Both the position numbers and the translations under genes were made by a program. A DNA stretch of 64,000 nt from Treponema succinifaciens DSM 2489 (GTDB lineage: Bacteria > Spirochaetota > Spirochaetia > Treponematales > Treponemataceae). Below the pieces are notes generated by a model, which was given only the letters and a program-made list of their open reading frames with translations, was not told where the DNA came from and did not search any database. The DNA is taken from NCBI RefSeq assembly GCF_000195275.1, contig NC_015385.1, forward strand, positions 2,620,501 to 2,684,500, written 5' to 3'. Shown here one piece after another: positions 56,048-63,674 of the stretch. The stretch's first letter is position 1. Each line of letters begins with the position of its first letter.

Positions 56048-56479
56048 CTAAAAATTATTCTGTGAATAAAAACCTTGCCTAGTTAATTCAAAAGGGCATA
56101 CAGAATTAGGAGCAGTCATTTTATAGTCATAATAATCATGGTTATAATCATGGTTATAATCATAATATGGATACGATTTAATTGTAAAATCGAACTCAAA
56201 TCCTGGGCATTTTGCTTTTATTTTTCCATCTTTGGTAGTGTCGCCAGTGTATGTTCCTGATAAATGTTCATAAGTTATGCCACTAACAGAATGTGTTGAT
56301 TTAAATGTGTTATCATCATAGAAATAAAAATCATATCGATTAGAACTTTCATATGAAGACCAAGTTGTTACAACGCTTGGATCGTCATCGTCGTCGTCGT
56401 CATCAGACTTGCAGCCCGCAAATGCAACCGCAAGGACCATAGCTGCCAATACAGCTGAAATTTTAGCAAACTTTCTCAT
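56048..56479 (-). CDS. Small lipoprotein under a poly-G promoter
   Basis: 143 residues from ATG 56479 (AAGGAG eight nt upstream). Lipoprotein signal ending LAVAFAGCKS, followed by eight Asp encoded by a GAY triplet run. The middle (SSNRYDFYFYDDNTFKSTHS, SGTYTGDTTKDGKIKAKCPG) is beta-rich and resembles the short lipocalin-like lipoproteins with a W/Y..Y..D.TF..G.Y pattern common in treponemes. Near the C-terminus a 12-nt unit repeats twice, giving YNHDYNHDY. Its promoter carries a G10 tract in the spacer, so expression should switch. Exposure at the cell surface is inferred. Confidence 0.75.
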   Translation of the reverse strand: MRKFAKISAVLAAMVLAVAFAGCKSDDDDDDDDPSVVTTWSSYESSNRYDFYFYDDNTFKSTHSVSGITYEHLSGTYTGDTTKDGKIKAKCPGFEFDFTIKSYPYYDYNHDYNHDYYDYKMTAPNSVCPFELTRQGFYSQNNF

Positions 56480-56532
56480 AAGTTCACTCCTTAAAATAAA
56501 TAGATTCCGCTGAAAAAAATTCAGCAACGCCT

Positions 56533-56560
56533 ATTGTACCCCCCCCCCGGGATTTGTCAA
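56533..56560 (-). promoter_or_regulatory. Phase-variable promoter: G10 tract inside the -35/-10 spacer
   Basis: Minus strand: perfect -35 TTGACA (56555-56560), a 16-nt spacer AATCCC plus ten G (plus-strand C10 at 56539-56548), -10 TACAAT (56533-56538). The start codon is 54 nt downstream with a good ribosome-binding site. One added G would give the optimal 17-nt spacer; losses would weaken it. Confidence 0.85.
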
Positions 56561-56773
56561 GTGCTTTGCGGAATTTTTATGCATTTTTTTTCAGATAAAT
56601 TTTTTTGCTATTCCGTGCCCCTACCCTGTGTCATTTCATGCACAGCCCCTTTGTCATTCCCATACACAGACAATCTCCCCCATTAAAAACAAAACTCTGC
56701 ATTTTACCCTATCAATTGCAACAATCCACGCAATAAAGTAAAATGAACTTCAACTTAGAACTTTGAGGAATTT

Positions 56774-58135
56774 ATGATTTTTTCACCTGTAGAAATCGAA
56801 GAAACAGTAAATATGTTCATGCGTCAAAAACTCGATGTGCGATGCATAACAATGGGAATATCACTTTTAGACTGCGCGGATTCAGATGCAAAAAAAGCAA
56901 ATCAAAAAATCTATGACAAAATAATGCGCTACGCTGGAAACCTTGTGCGTGTAGGCCAGGACATAGAAAAAGAATTCGGAGTTCCAATCATCAACAAAAG
57001 AATTTCTGTAACTCCAATCGCCTTGGTCGCAGGAGCAAGCGGAGAAAAATCCTACGTTGAATATTGCCGCACGCTCGACAAATGCGCAAAGGAACTCGGC
57101 GTAAATTTCATTGGCGGATTCAGCGCGCTTGTTCAAAAAGGAATCACACCGGCAGACAGAATTTTAATTGATTCAATTCCAGAAGCCCTTGCCACAACAA
57201 ATTTTGTCTGCTCAAGCGTAAACGTGGGAACAACAAAAAACGGAATCAACATGGATGCTGTAAAGCTCATGGGAGAAACAATAAAGAAAACCGCTGAAGT
57301 TTCCCGTAACTGCGAAATCAACGGCTGCGCAAAGCTTGTAGTCTTTACAAATGCGCCGGAAGACAATCCGTTTATGGCGGGAGCTTTCCACGGACCGGGA
57401 GAAGGAGACGCGGTAATCAACGTTGGAGTTTCAGGACCTGGAGTTATTCTTGCCGCCGCCCGTGAATACAAAGGCCGCCCGATCAATGAGCTTGCAGACG
57501 GAATCAAAAAAATGGCATTCAAGATTACACGCATGGGACAAATGGTCGGAACAGAAGCCGCAAAACGTCTTGGTGTAAACTTCGGAATCCTAGACCTTTC
57601 ACTTGCTCCTACACCGGAAGTCGGAGACAGTGTTGCCCGCATTCTTGAAGAAATCGGACTTGAAGGAGCAGGAGCACCGGGAACAACAGCAGCCCTTGCA
57701 ATGCTTACCGACATGGTAAAAAAAGGCGGCGTAATGGCTTCAACAAACGTAGGCGGATTAAGCGGCGCATTTATTCCTGTAAGTGAAGACGAAGGCATGA
57801 TTAACGCCGTAAAACAGCATTCCATTACTCTTGAAAAACTCGAAGCTATGACTTGCGTCTGTTCTGTAGGACTTGACATGATTGCAATTCCGGGCGACAC
57901 GCCTGCAACAACAATCAGCGGAATCATGGCAGACGAAATGGCTATTGGAATGGTAAATAACAAGACAACAGCCGTGCGCCTTATTCCGGCTCCAGGAAAA
58001 AAAGCAGGTGAATGGGTTGAATTCGGAGGACTTTTGGGAGGCTGTCCAGTAATCGATGTAAACAAATTCGGCTGCGCAGACTTTATAAACCGCGGCGGAA
58101 GAATCCCAGCACCAATTCACAGCTTCAGAAACTAA
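56774..58135 (+). CDS. UPF0210/PFL-family (DUF711) protein
   Basis: 453 residues, near full-length for the family. Markers: [18 protein letters not shown] at about residue 23, [75 protein letters not shown] at the C-terminus. The structure recalls glycyl-radical PFL barrels, but the catalytic role is not established. In many bacteria it neighbours an ACT-domain UPF0237 gene, which is absent here. The ATG has GAGGA upstream. Confidence 0.88.
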   Translation: MIFSPVEIEETVNMFMRQKLDVRCITMGISLLDCADSDAKKANQKIYDKIMRYAGNLVRVGQDIEKEFGVPIINKRISVTPIALVAGASGEKSYVEYCRTLDKCAKELGVNFIGGFSALVQKGITPADRILIDSIPEALATTNFVCSSVNVGTTKNGINMDAVKLMGETIKKTAEVSRNCEINGCAKLVVFTNAPEDNPFMAGAFHGPGEGDAVINVGVSGPGVILAAAREYKGRPINELADGIKKMAFKITRMGQMVGTEAAKRLGVNFGILDLSLAPTPEVGDSVARILEEIGLEGAGAPGTTAALAMLTDMVKKGGVMASTNVGGLSGAFIPVSEDEGMINAVKQHSITLEKLEAMTCVCSVGLDMIAIPGDTPATTISGIMADEMAIGMVNNKTTAVRLIPAPGKKAGEWVEFGGLLGGCPVIDVNKFGCADFINRGGRIPAPIHSFRN

Positions 58136-58180
58136 AAACACATATCCTCTGTCATGGGGATGTCCCATAAGTATCTTTTT

Positions 58181-58277
58181 TGTCATTTTCGGGCTTGACC
58201 CGAAAATCTAAATGCATATATTGCAATCATTTAGAGATTGTTATGCAAACATCGCAGTATCAAGTACGACAATGACA
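58181..58277. repeat. Two palindromic repeat copies upstream of pyrF
   Basis: 58181-58207: TGTC, ATTTTCGGG, CTTGA, CCCGAAAAT (9-bp perfect stem). 58251-58277: ATCGCAGTA, TCAAG, TACGACAAT, GACA (imperfect, opposite orientation). A shorter relative (GTCATGGGGATGTCCCAT) lies at about 58151-58168. Same family as 13872-13937 and 19481-19506. The rest of the 223-nt gap holds the pyrF promoter and nothing else. Confidence 0.65.
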
Positions 58278-58322
58278 TTTAGAACTTATTAGCCCCCATC
58301 TCTTTTCAGCTTTACACAGCAA

Positions 58323-58352
58323 TAGACTTTTAAAACTAGCTCATGGTATAAT
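58323..58352 (+). promoter_or_regulatory. Leaderless-type promoter of pyrF
   Basis: TAGACT (58323-58328), 18-nt spacer, perfect TATAAT (58347-58352), CAGCGT, ATG 58359. Confidence 0.6.
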
Positions 58353-58358
58353 CAGCGT

Positions 58359-59267
58359 ATGAAACACAATATGCAAATTTTACAAGAGCTAGCCGCAAAA
58401 AACGGACCTCTTTGCGTTGGGCTAGACACAGATCCGTCTTATATTCCGCAGAATTTAGTTGAAAAGTTTTCTCCAGCACAAGCTGTTCTTGAATACAATA
58501 AGCTTTTAATAAAAAAAATCACAGAGGACAAAAGTGCCTGCTGCTTTAAAGTCCAGATTGCTTACTATGAGGCAATGGGAATTGAAGGACTTAAAGTTTA
58601 TGCGCAAACTTTAAAAGCTGTAAAAGATTCCGGGCTAATCTGCATTTCCGATATAAAAAGAGGAGACATTGCAGCCACAGCAAGCGCGTATGCAAAAGCT
58701 CATTTTTCAGGTGATTTTGAATCAGATATAATCACAATAAATCCTTACATGGGATTCGACACATTAAAGCCTTTTACAGAATTCTGCGCTTCCAAAGGAA
58801 AAGGAGTTTTCGTTCTGCTTAGAACAAGCAATCCGGGAATGACAGACATTGAACAGAAAGAATTGAAAACGGGTGGCCGTGTGCTCGATGAAGTCGGAAA
58901 AGAACTGGAGCGTCTCAGCAATCAGATGAAGGAAACTTTCCCGGAGCAAACCTGCAGCCCCATTGGAGCAGTTGTAGGCTGCACAGAAGAAAGCGACGCA
59001 AATTATCTTAGACAAACCTATAAAGATATTTTCTTTTTGATTCCAGGATACGGCGCACAAGGTGGAGCCGCAAGCATTTGCACAGCCCTGTTAAAAAATG
59101 CAGGTGGAACAGTAAATTCTTCCCGCGGAATTCTATGCGCTTGGAAAAAAGATTCAGACTGCATAAAAAAACAGCAAGACGGAAAACTTCTTTCATTTGA
59201 TGACATAGTAGAAGCCGCCGCAAAAGCCGCCATAGCTTCAAAGAATGAATTAACTAACATCCGGTAA
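58359..59267 (+). CDS. pyrF: Orotidine 5'-phosphate decarboxylase (type 2)
   Basis: Last step to UMP. 302 residues, the longer type 2 subfamily. LCVGLDTDPSYIPQ at the start, the catalytic Lys/Asp motif in ICISDIKRGDIAATASAYAK, TINPYMGFDTLKPF, and FLIPGYGAQGGA for phosphate binding. The ATG has no ribosome-binding site, but a perfect -10 box ends six nt before it. The pyrKD fusion follows 50 nt downstream with its own AAGGA site. Confidence 0.94.
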   Translation: MKHNMQILQELAAKNGPLCVGLDTDPSYIPQNLVEKFSPAQAVLEYNKLLIKKITEDKSACCFKVQIAYYEAMGIEGLKVYAQTLKAVKDSGLICISDIKRGDIAATASAYAKAHFSGDFESDIITINPYMGFDTLKPFTEFCASKGKGVFVLLRTSNPGMTDIEQKELKTGGRVLDEVGKELERLSNQMKETFPEQTCSPIGAVVGCTEESDANYLRQTYKDIFFLIPGYGAQGGAASICTALLKNAGGTVNSSRGILCAWKKDSDCIKKQQDGKLLSFDDIVEAAAKAAIASKNELTNIR

Positions 59268-59317
59268 TATTAACAAATATAAAAACTAACGGTCATTAAT
59301 AAAATAAGGAACTTTTT

Positions 59318-61093
59318 ATGGATAAGCCAGAAATTGACAAAGACGGAAATGGGATTCTTTTTTCAGGAAATGCAAAAGTTACAGAATGCAAGGAAATTCA
59401 CAGCAATGTATTTCTTTTAGAAACAGAACTTGAACTAGAACGGAAAACCCAAGTTTCACCTTTGCCAGGTCAGTTTTATCTTGTAAAAAGCACAAGAAGC
59501 AATGTTCAGTTTGGACGTCCAATAAGTGTTTATCATGCCGACCGGAAATCTGATACCATTTTAAGGGTACAGTTTTTAATCCTGCAAAAAGGTGAAGGTA
59601 CAGCTGAGCTTTGCCACCTTTTAAAAAATGACTTAGTAGAACTATCTGGCCCCTTAGGTAACAGTTTTAAAAAAACAGAAGGAAAACTTTGTATTTGCGG
59701 CGGCGGAATTGGAGTTGCCCCAGTTGCAAATTTTGCTTCATCACTTCCGCCAAAAAGCTATGACTTCTACGCAAGCTTTAAAAGCGGATCTTATGGTCTA
59801 GAAAAAGTAGAACCAGAAAAACTCATAATAACAACTGACGATGGCTCTGTTGGAATACATGGAATGGTAACAGCTGCGCTTACATCTGACATCATAAAAA
59901 AAGAAGGGTACAGCGCAATATACGCCTGCGGTCCCACGCCAATGCTAGCCTATATACAAAAAATCGCAAAAGAAGCAGATGTAAAATGCTTTTTAAGCAT
60001 AGAAAAAAAGATGCTTTGCGGAGCCGGAGCTTGCCTTGGATGCACAGTACGCACAAAAGAAGGAAACCGCAGAGTATGCAAGGACGGTCCTGTTTTTAAC
60101 GCTGAAATTCTAGAATTTGAAAAGCCGGAATTTGCAAAAAGAAATCCATTGCCACTAGGCATAGAGCCAGATTTAAGTGTTGAAATTGCAGGAATAAAAT
60201 TTAAAAACCCTGTAATCGCGGCAAGCGGAACATTCGGCTTTGGGCAAAACTACCGCGGATTTTTCGATGTTTCCAGGCTAGGTGGAATAAGCTCAAAAGG
60301 CCTTACACTAGCTCCAAAGGGAGGAAATTCCGGTGAGCGCGTTATCGAAGTTTCATCTGGCGACATAAATTCAATAGGTCTTGAAAATCCTGGAGTTCCT
60401 CACTTTATTCAAAACGAGCTTCCAGAAATGCTAAAGCTAGACACTGTTTCAATTGCGAACCTTGCAGGACACGACCTAGATTCCTATATAAAAGGCGCAG
60501 AGCTTTTGGACAAAACTCCAGTTCCGGCAATCGAGCTGAACATAAGCTGTCCAAATGTAAAGGCAGGCGGAATGGCTTGGGGAATAAATCCAGAAGCCGC
60601 GTTCACCTGTGTCAGCGCAGTTAGAAAAGCGACATCAAAGCCTTTAATTGTAAAGCTGTCCCCTAACGCACCGGACTTGGTTTCTGTAGCCCTTGCCTGC
60701 ATAAAAGCCGGAGCAAACGCATTAAGCCTGATTAACACGATTCAAGCAGTTGCAATCGACATTGAAAGCGGACGTCCTGTATTCGACAATATAAAAGCCG
60801 GACTTTGCGGACCTGCCGTAAAACCAATTGCGCTCCGCATGGTCTATGACGTTGTAAAAGCCGTAAATTCACTTCCGAAGGAACAGCAAATTCCTGTAAT
60901 CGGTCTGGGAGGAATTTCAAAATGGCAAGACGCAGTAGAATTTATAATGGCTGGAGCTAGTGCAATTCAGGTTGGAACTGCAACATTTTCAAATCCAAAG
61001 ACAATGATAGAAATCATCGAAGGCCTAAAAAAATTTATGCAATCCCACGGATACAAGAAAATTGAAGATTTCCGCGGAATAGCACAAGTATAA
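59318..61093 (+). CDS. PyrK-PyrD fusion: dihydroorotate dehydrogenase B, both subunits in one chain
   Basis: 591 residues. Residues 1-about 270 are PyrK: FAD-binding FGRPISVYHAD, NAD-binding CICGGGIGVAPV, and a [2Fe-2S] set in CGAGACLGCTVRTKEG plus a later Cys in VCKDG. Residues about 285-591 are PyrD type 1B: PVIAASGTFGFGQNYRG, the catalytic loop IELNISCPNVKAGG with the base Cys, and GLGGISKWQDAVEFIMAGA. In the usual layout these are separate genes forming a heterotetramer. The fusion puts the NAD-coupled electron chain and dihydroorotate oxidation in one protein. It lies 50 nt after pyrF. Confidence 0.93.
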   Translation: MDKPEIDKDGNGILFSGNAKVTECKEIHSNVFLLETELELERKTQVSPLPGQFYLVKSTRSNVQFGRPISVYHADRKSDTILRVQFLILQKGEGTAELCHLLKNDLVELSGPLGNSFKKTEGKLCICGGGIGVAPVANFASSLPPKSYDFYASFKSGSYGLEKVEPEKLIITTDDGSVGIHGMVTAALTSDIIKKEGYSAIYACGPTPMLAYIQKIAKEADVKCFLSIEKKMLCGAGACLGCTVRTKEGNRRVCKDGPVFNAEILEFEKPEFAKRNPLPLGIEPDLSVEIAGIKFKNPVIAASGTFGFGQNYRGFFDVSRLGGISSKGLTLAPKGGNSGERVIEVSSGDINSIGLENPGVPHFIQNELPEMLKLDTVSIANLAGHDLDSYIKGAELLDKTPVPAIELNISCPNVKAGGMAWGINPEAAFTCVSAVRKATSKPLIVKLSPNAPDLVSVALACIKAGANALSLINTIQAVAIDIESGRPVFDNIKAGLCGPAVKPIALRMVYDVVKAVNSLPKEQQIPVIGLGGISKWQDAVEFIMAGASAIQVGTATFSNPKTMIEIIEGLKKFMQSHGYKKIEDFRGIAQV

Positions 61094-61097
61094 AATT

Positions 61098-61466
61098 CTA
61101 TTTACGCCATTTTTCATCTTCTTCCTCTTCTTTTACAGAATCTGGAAGAACTGTTTTTCTTGCGGCAACTGTATTTTCAGAAGAATCTTTTGTTTTTTTT
61201 GGTGAACCGCCGAATTTTTCATCAAGTGAATATTTTTTTACAAATTTTGTCGTGATTTTTGAATACAAAAAAAAGCTTAATACAAGTCCGATTGTAAAGC
61301 TTCCAAACAGCGCGTTTCCGTATGCTTCAAAACTAGCCGCATGAAAAACAAATTTCAAGAAGACAAGGCAAATTCCAAAAAGCGAGCCAATTATCAGCGC
61401 AGTAAAAAGAATGTTTACAATGCTTGAAATCAATATATATAGAAGATAAAAAACTTTTTTGTTCAT
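61098..61466 (-). CDS. Small membrane protein downstream of lspA
   Basis: 122 residues. Two membrane helices are visible (YILISSIVNILFTALIIGSL and a second at about 48-68, GSFTIGLVLSFFLYS), then a charged cytoplasmic tail rich in Lys and Glu. No family recognised. The ATG at 61466 has AGGAA upstream and lies 3 nt after the lspA stop, so it is in the same transcript. Confidence 0.7.
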   Translation of the reverse strand: MNKKVFYLLYILISSIVNILFTALIIGSLFGICLVFLKFVFHAASFEAYGNALFGSFTIGLVLSFFLYSKITTKFVKKYSLDEKFGGSPKKTKDSSENTVAARKTVLPDSVKEEEEDEKWRK

Positions 61467-61469
61467 AAT

Positions 61470-62015
61470 CTATTCCTTTTTATTGTTCTTGCGGTCTGAT
61501 TTTACTTGAAACACAAATGTTATTACAAAAATAATTCCGCAGACAACAACCGCAGCGTCTGCAAAATTGAATGTCGGCCAACGTTCCATTCCGAAAAGTC
61601 CAAAGAAATAGCAGTCAACAAAATCAACAACTCCTTCCGGACGGAAAAATCGGTCAATTAAATTTCCAATGCCGCCGCCAAGAATTCCGCAGACAGCCCA
61701 CCGCTGAAGCTTTGTAAATTCATTGTTTCTAAAATAGATCACGTAAACCGCGATAATCACAAAAAGCGGAAGCAATGCAAAAAGAATTCCCCTAAGTCCA
61801 TCGGAAAGCCCAGAGCCCATGCTGAACGCAATTGCATTGTTGCGGACATGAATCAAGCGCAGATATTTTCCAAAAATTTCAATTACGGCATCATCAGCAA
61901 AAACTGTAAGACGCGGAATAAATTTCACAACAAGGCACTTTGTAATCTGATCAAGAAGAATCACCGCAAAAGAAAGTGTAAGCGGCAAAAGTTTATTTTT
62001 TGTGTTCTGGTTCAT
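61470..62015 (-). CDS. lspA: Lipoprotein signal peptidase (signal peptidase II)
   Basis: Cleaves the signal peptide of diacylglyceryl-prolipoproteins. 181 residues from ATG 62015, four membrane helices. Conserved blocks: LLDQITKCLVV, VRNNAIAFSMG, GGGIGNLIDRFFRPEGVVDF and FNFADAAVVVCG, the last two carrying the catalytic Asp pair. A longer reading to 62042 would begin at TTG inside the -10 box and is rejected. It has no ribosome-binding site; the -10 box ends six nt before the ATG. Divergent from yfcE, 86 bp between the two ATGs. Confidence 0.93.
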   Translation of the reverse strand: MNQNTKNKLLPLTLSFAVILLDQITKCLVVKFIPRLTVFADDAVIEIFGKYLRLIHVRNNAIAFSMGSGLSDGLRGILFALLPLFVIIAVYVIYFRNNEFTKLQRWAVCGILGGGIGNLIDRFFRPEGVVDFVDCYFFGLFGMERWPTFNFADAAVVVCGIIFVITFVFQVKSDRKNNKKE

Positions 62016-62021
62016 AAAATA

Positions 62022-62051
62022 ATTATAGTACAAAAACACCAAGCTTTACAA
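62022..62051 (-). promoter_or_regulatory. Leaderless-type promoter of lspA
   Basis: Minus strand: TTGTAA (62046-62051), 18-nt spacer, perfect TATAAT (62022-62027), six nt, ATG 62015. Confidence 0.65.
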
Positions 62052-62066
62052 CAATTCAAAATGCAC

Positions 62067-62095
62067 TTGAAGGTAATTCGCATTTTCTCTATTAT
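62067..62095 (+). promoter_or_regulatory. Leaderless-type promoter of yfcE
   Basis: TTGAAG (62067-62072), 17-nt spacer, TATTAT (62090-62095), TTTTGC, ATG 62102. Confidence 0.65.
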
Positions 62096-62101
62096 TTTTG
62101 C

Positions 62102-62659
62102 ATGAAATGGCTTATTGCTTCTGATATACATGGCTCATCTTTTTATTGCAAAAAACTTCTTGAAAAGTTTAATGAAGAAAAAGCGGACAGACTTTTGCTT
62201 TTAGGCGACATTCTTTATCATGGTCCAAGAAATGACTTGCCGAAAGAATACAACCCGAAAATTGTAACTGCGCTTTTAAATGAATATTCAGAAAAAATCA
62301 GTTGTGTAAGAGGAAACTGCGATTCCGAAGTAGACCAAATGGTTTTGAATTTTCCGATTATGGCGGAATATGCGATTCTCGATGTTGGAAGCAGACTTAT
62401 TTTTGCAACCCACGGACACATTTTTAATGAGGTCAATCCTTTAAAAATGCCAAGCGGAAGCGTTTTGATCTGCGGACATTTCCATGTGCCGAAAATTCTT
62501 AAGCACGAAAATTATCTGTACCTAAATACAGGGTCAGTTTCTCTACCAAAGGAAAATTCCTGGCACAGTTATATACTTTTTGATGGGGACAGATTCTACT
62601 GGAAAGACCTAAAAAACGATGAAGAAAAACTTAGTATCCGCCTATCATCTGAGTATTGA
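62102..62659 (+). CDS. yfcE: YfcE-type metallophosphodiesterase
   Basis: 185 residues with the calcineurin-like metal motifs in order: ASDIHGS (about 6-12), LLLLGDILYHGPRND, VRGNCDSEVD, TATHGH-type FATHGHIF, and CGHFHVP. YfcE homologues hydrolyse model phosphodiesters; the natural substrate is unknown. It starts without a ribosome-binding site directly after a -10 box. The 3' end overlaps the convergent gene at 62631 by 29 nt. Confidence 0.9.
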   Translation: MKWLIASDIHGSSFYCKKLLEKFNEEKADRLLLLGDILYHGPRNDLPKEYNPKIVTALLNEYSEKISCVRGNCDSEVDQMVLNFPIMAEYAILDVGSRLIFATHGHIFNEVNPLKMPSGSVLICGHFHVPKILKHENYLYLNTGSVSLPKENSWHSYILFDGDRFYWKDLKNDEEKLSIRLSSEY

Positions 62660-63674
62660 TAAAATCTGTCAGAACTGTACCCAAATGATTTGACATATAG
62701 CCGCTTCTGTCTGGCTGTACCCCAAGAACTGCACCCAAAACTGGCTCTGTATTTTCAACAGGACCAAAGCCTTTTGTAGTGTAATCATCTATATAAGCCA
62801 AATCAAAGCTACCGAATATTTTTACAAAACTCTTTTGGCTTACATACTGCATTGAGCCAGACAAATCTCCATCTGTAATCAAGAAAATTACATCTTTTTC
62901 TGTAGGCTTGCACAATGAAAGCAAAATCCAAAACTTTTCGTTTATAAAATCCGAATTTTTTTGAACCTGCTCATATTTATCAGGATTAAAAATCTTTTGC
63001 CATATTGCCGAAAACCGCTTTATCCATTTTAAATCTGCACCCTTTTTTGAGGCCAGATTAATTTCCTTGTAAAAATCCAAAGAATAGACAGAAAATCCAT
63101 TGTATGCAAGCTTGCAGAAAAATGACTTGTAAATTTCAGAATTTGCTGTTTCTGGCGGCGCAAACAAAACAATTTTTCTTCCTGCAGGACTTTCTATTTC
63201 CGGCTCAAAATTATAAAGCTTTATAGAAGGAACTGTAAAGGGCTCTTTTAGCTCAGAAAATCCTTTTTGAAAACTTCCTGAATACAAAACCGTGTTTTGC
63301 TTTACAGGCAGGCGATTTTTTTTAGGATTCATAGGACGGAAATAAATAACTACAAAAATCATCAGTGCGACAAAAATAGCATTCAGCGAGCAAATCAAAA
63401 TAAGTTTTAACTCATACGAATCCAGAATAACATCAGAAAACATCCTTAAAACGGAGCGGACATTCCAAATAGCAGACAAAAATGCAAGCACAAAAATCAG
63501 AAAATTTTCAACAGAAAGTGTAAAAACAAAAATGTTTACAATTGCAATAAAAAGCCCCGCAAAAGGCGCAATCGACAGCGAATCTTTTTTTGAATGATTT
63601 ACAAAAACAAATCTGGCGTTTCCTATAAAAAGCAGGGCAAGAACAAGCAAGTCTGCCAAAGTCTGGTTTGTCAT
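62631..63674 (-). CDS. Membrane protein with C-terminal hydrolase-like domain, unknown function
   Basis: 347 residues from ATG 63674 (AGGAAAAG upstream). Three or four membrane helices fill residues 1-about 115 (LADLLVLALLFIGNARFVFV, APFAGLFIAIVNIFVFTL, LILICSLNAIFVALMIFVVI). The soluble C-terminal part (KIVLFAPPETANSEIYKSFF, VIFLITDGDLSGSMQYV) looks like an alpha/beta-hydrolase-type fold, but I see no complete catalytic triad. It overlaps the upstream glycosyltransferase gene by 4 nt (ATGA), which hints at a role in envelope glycan work. Confidence 0.6.
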   Translation of the reverse strand: MTNQTLADLLVLALLFIGNARFVFVNHSKKDSLSIAPFAGLFIAIVNIFVFTLSVENFLIFVLAFLSAIWNVRSVLRMFSDVILDSYELKLILICSLNAIFVALMIFVVIYFRPMNPKKNRLPVKQNTVLYSGSFQKGFSELKEPFTVPSIKLYNFEPEIESPAGRKIVLFAPPETANSEIYKSFFCKLAYNGFSVYSLDFYKEINLASKKGADLKWIKRFSAIWQKIFNPDKYEQVQKNSDFINEKFWILLSLCKPTEKDVIFLITDGDLSGSMQYVSQKSFVKIFGSFDLAYIDDYTTKGFGPVENTEPVLGAVLGVQPDRSGYMSNHLGTVLTDFINTQMIGGY

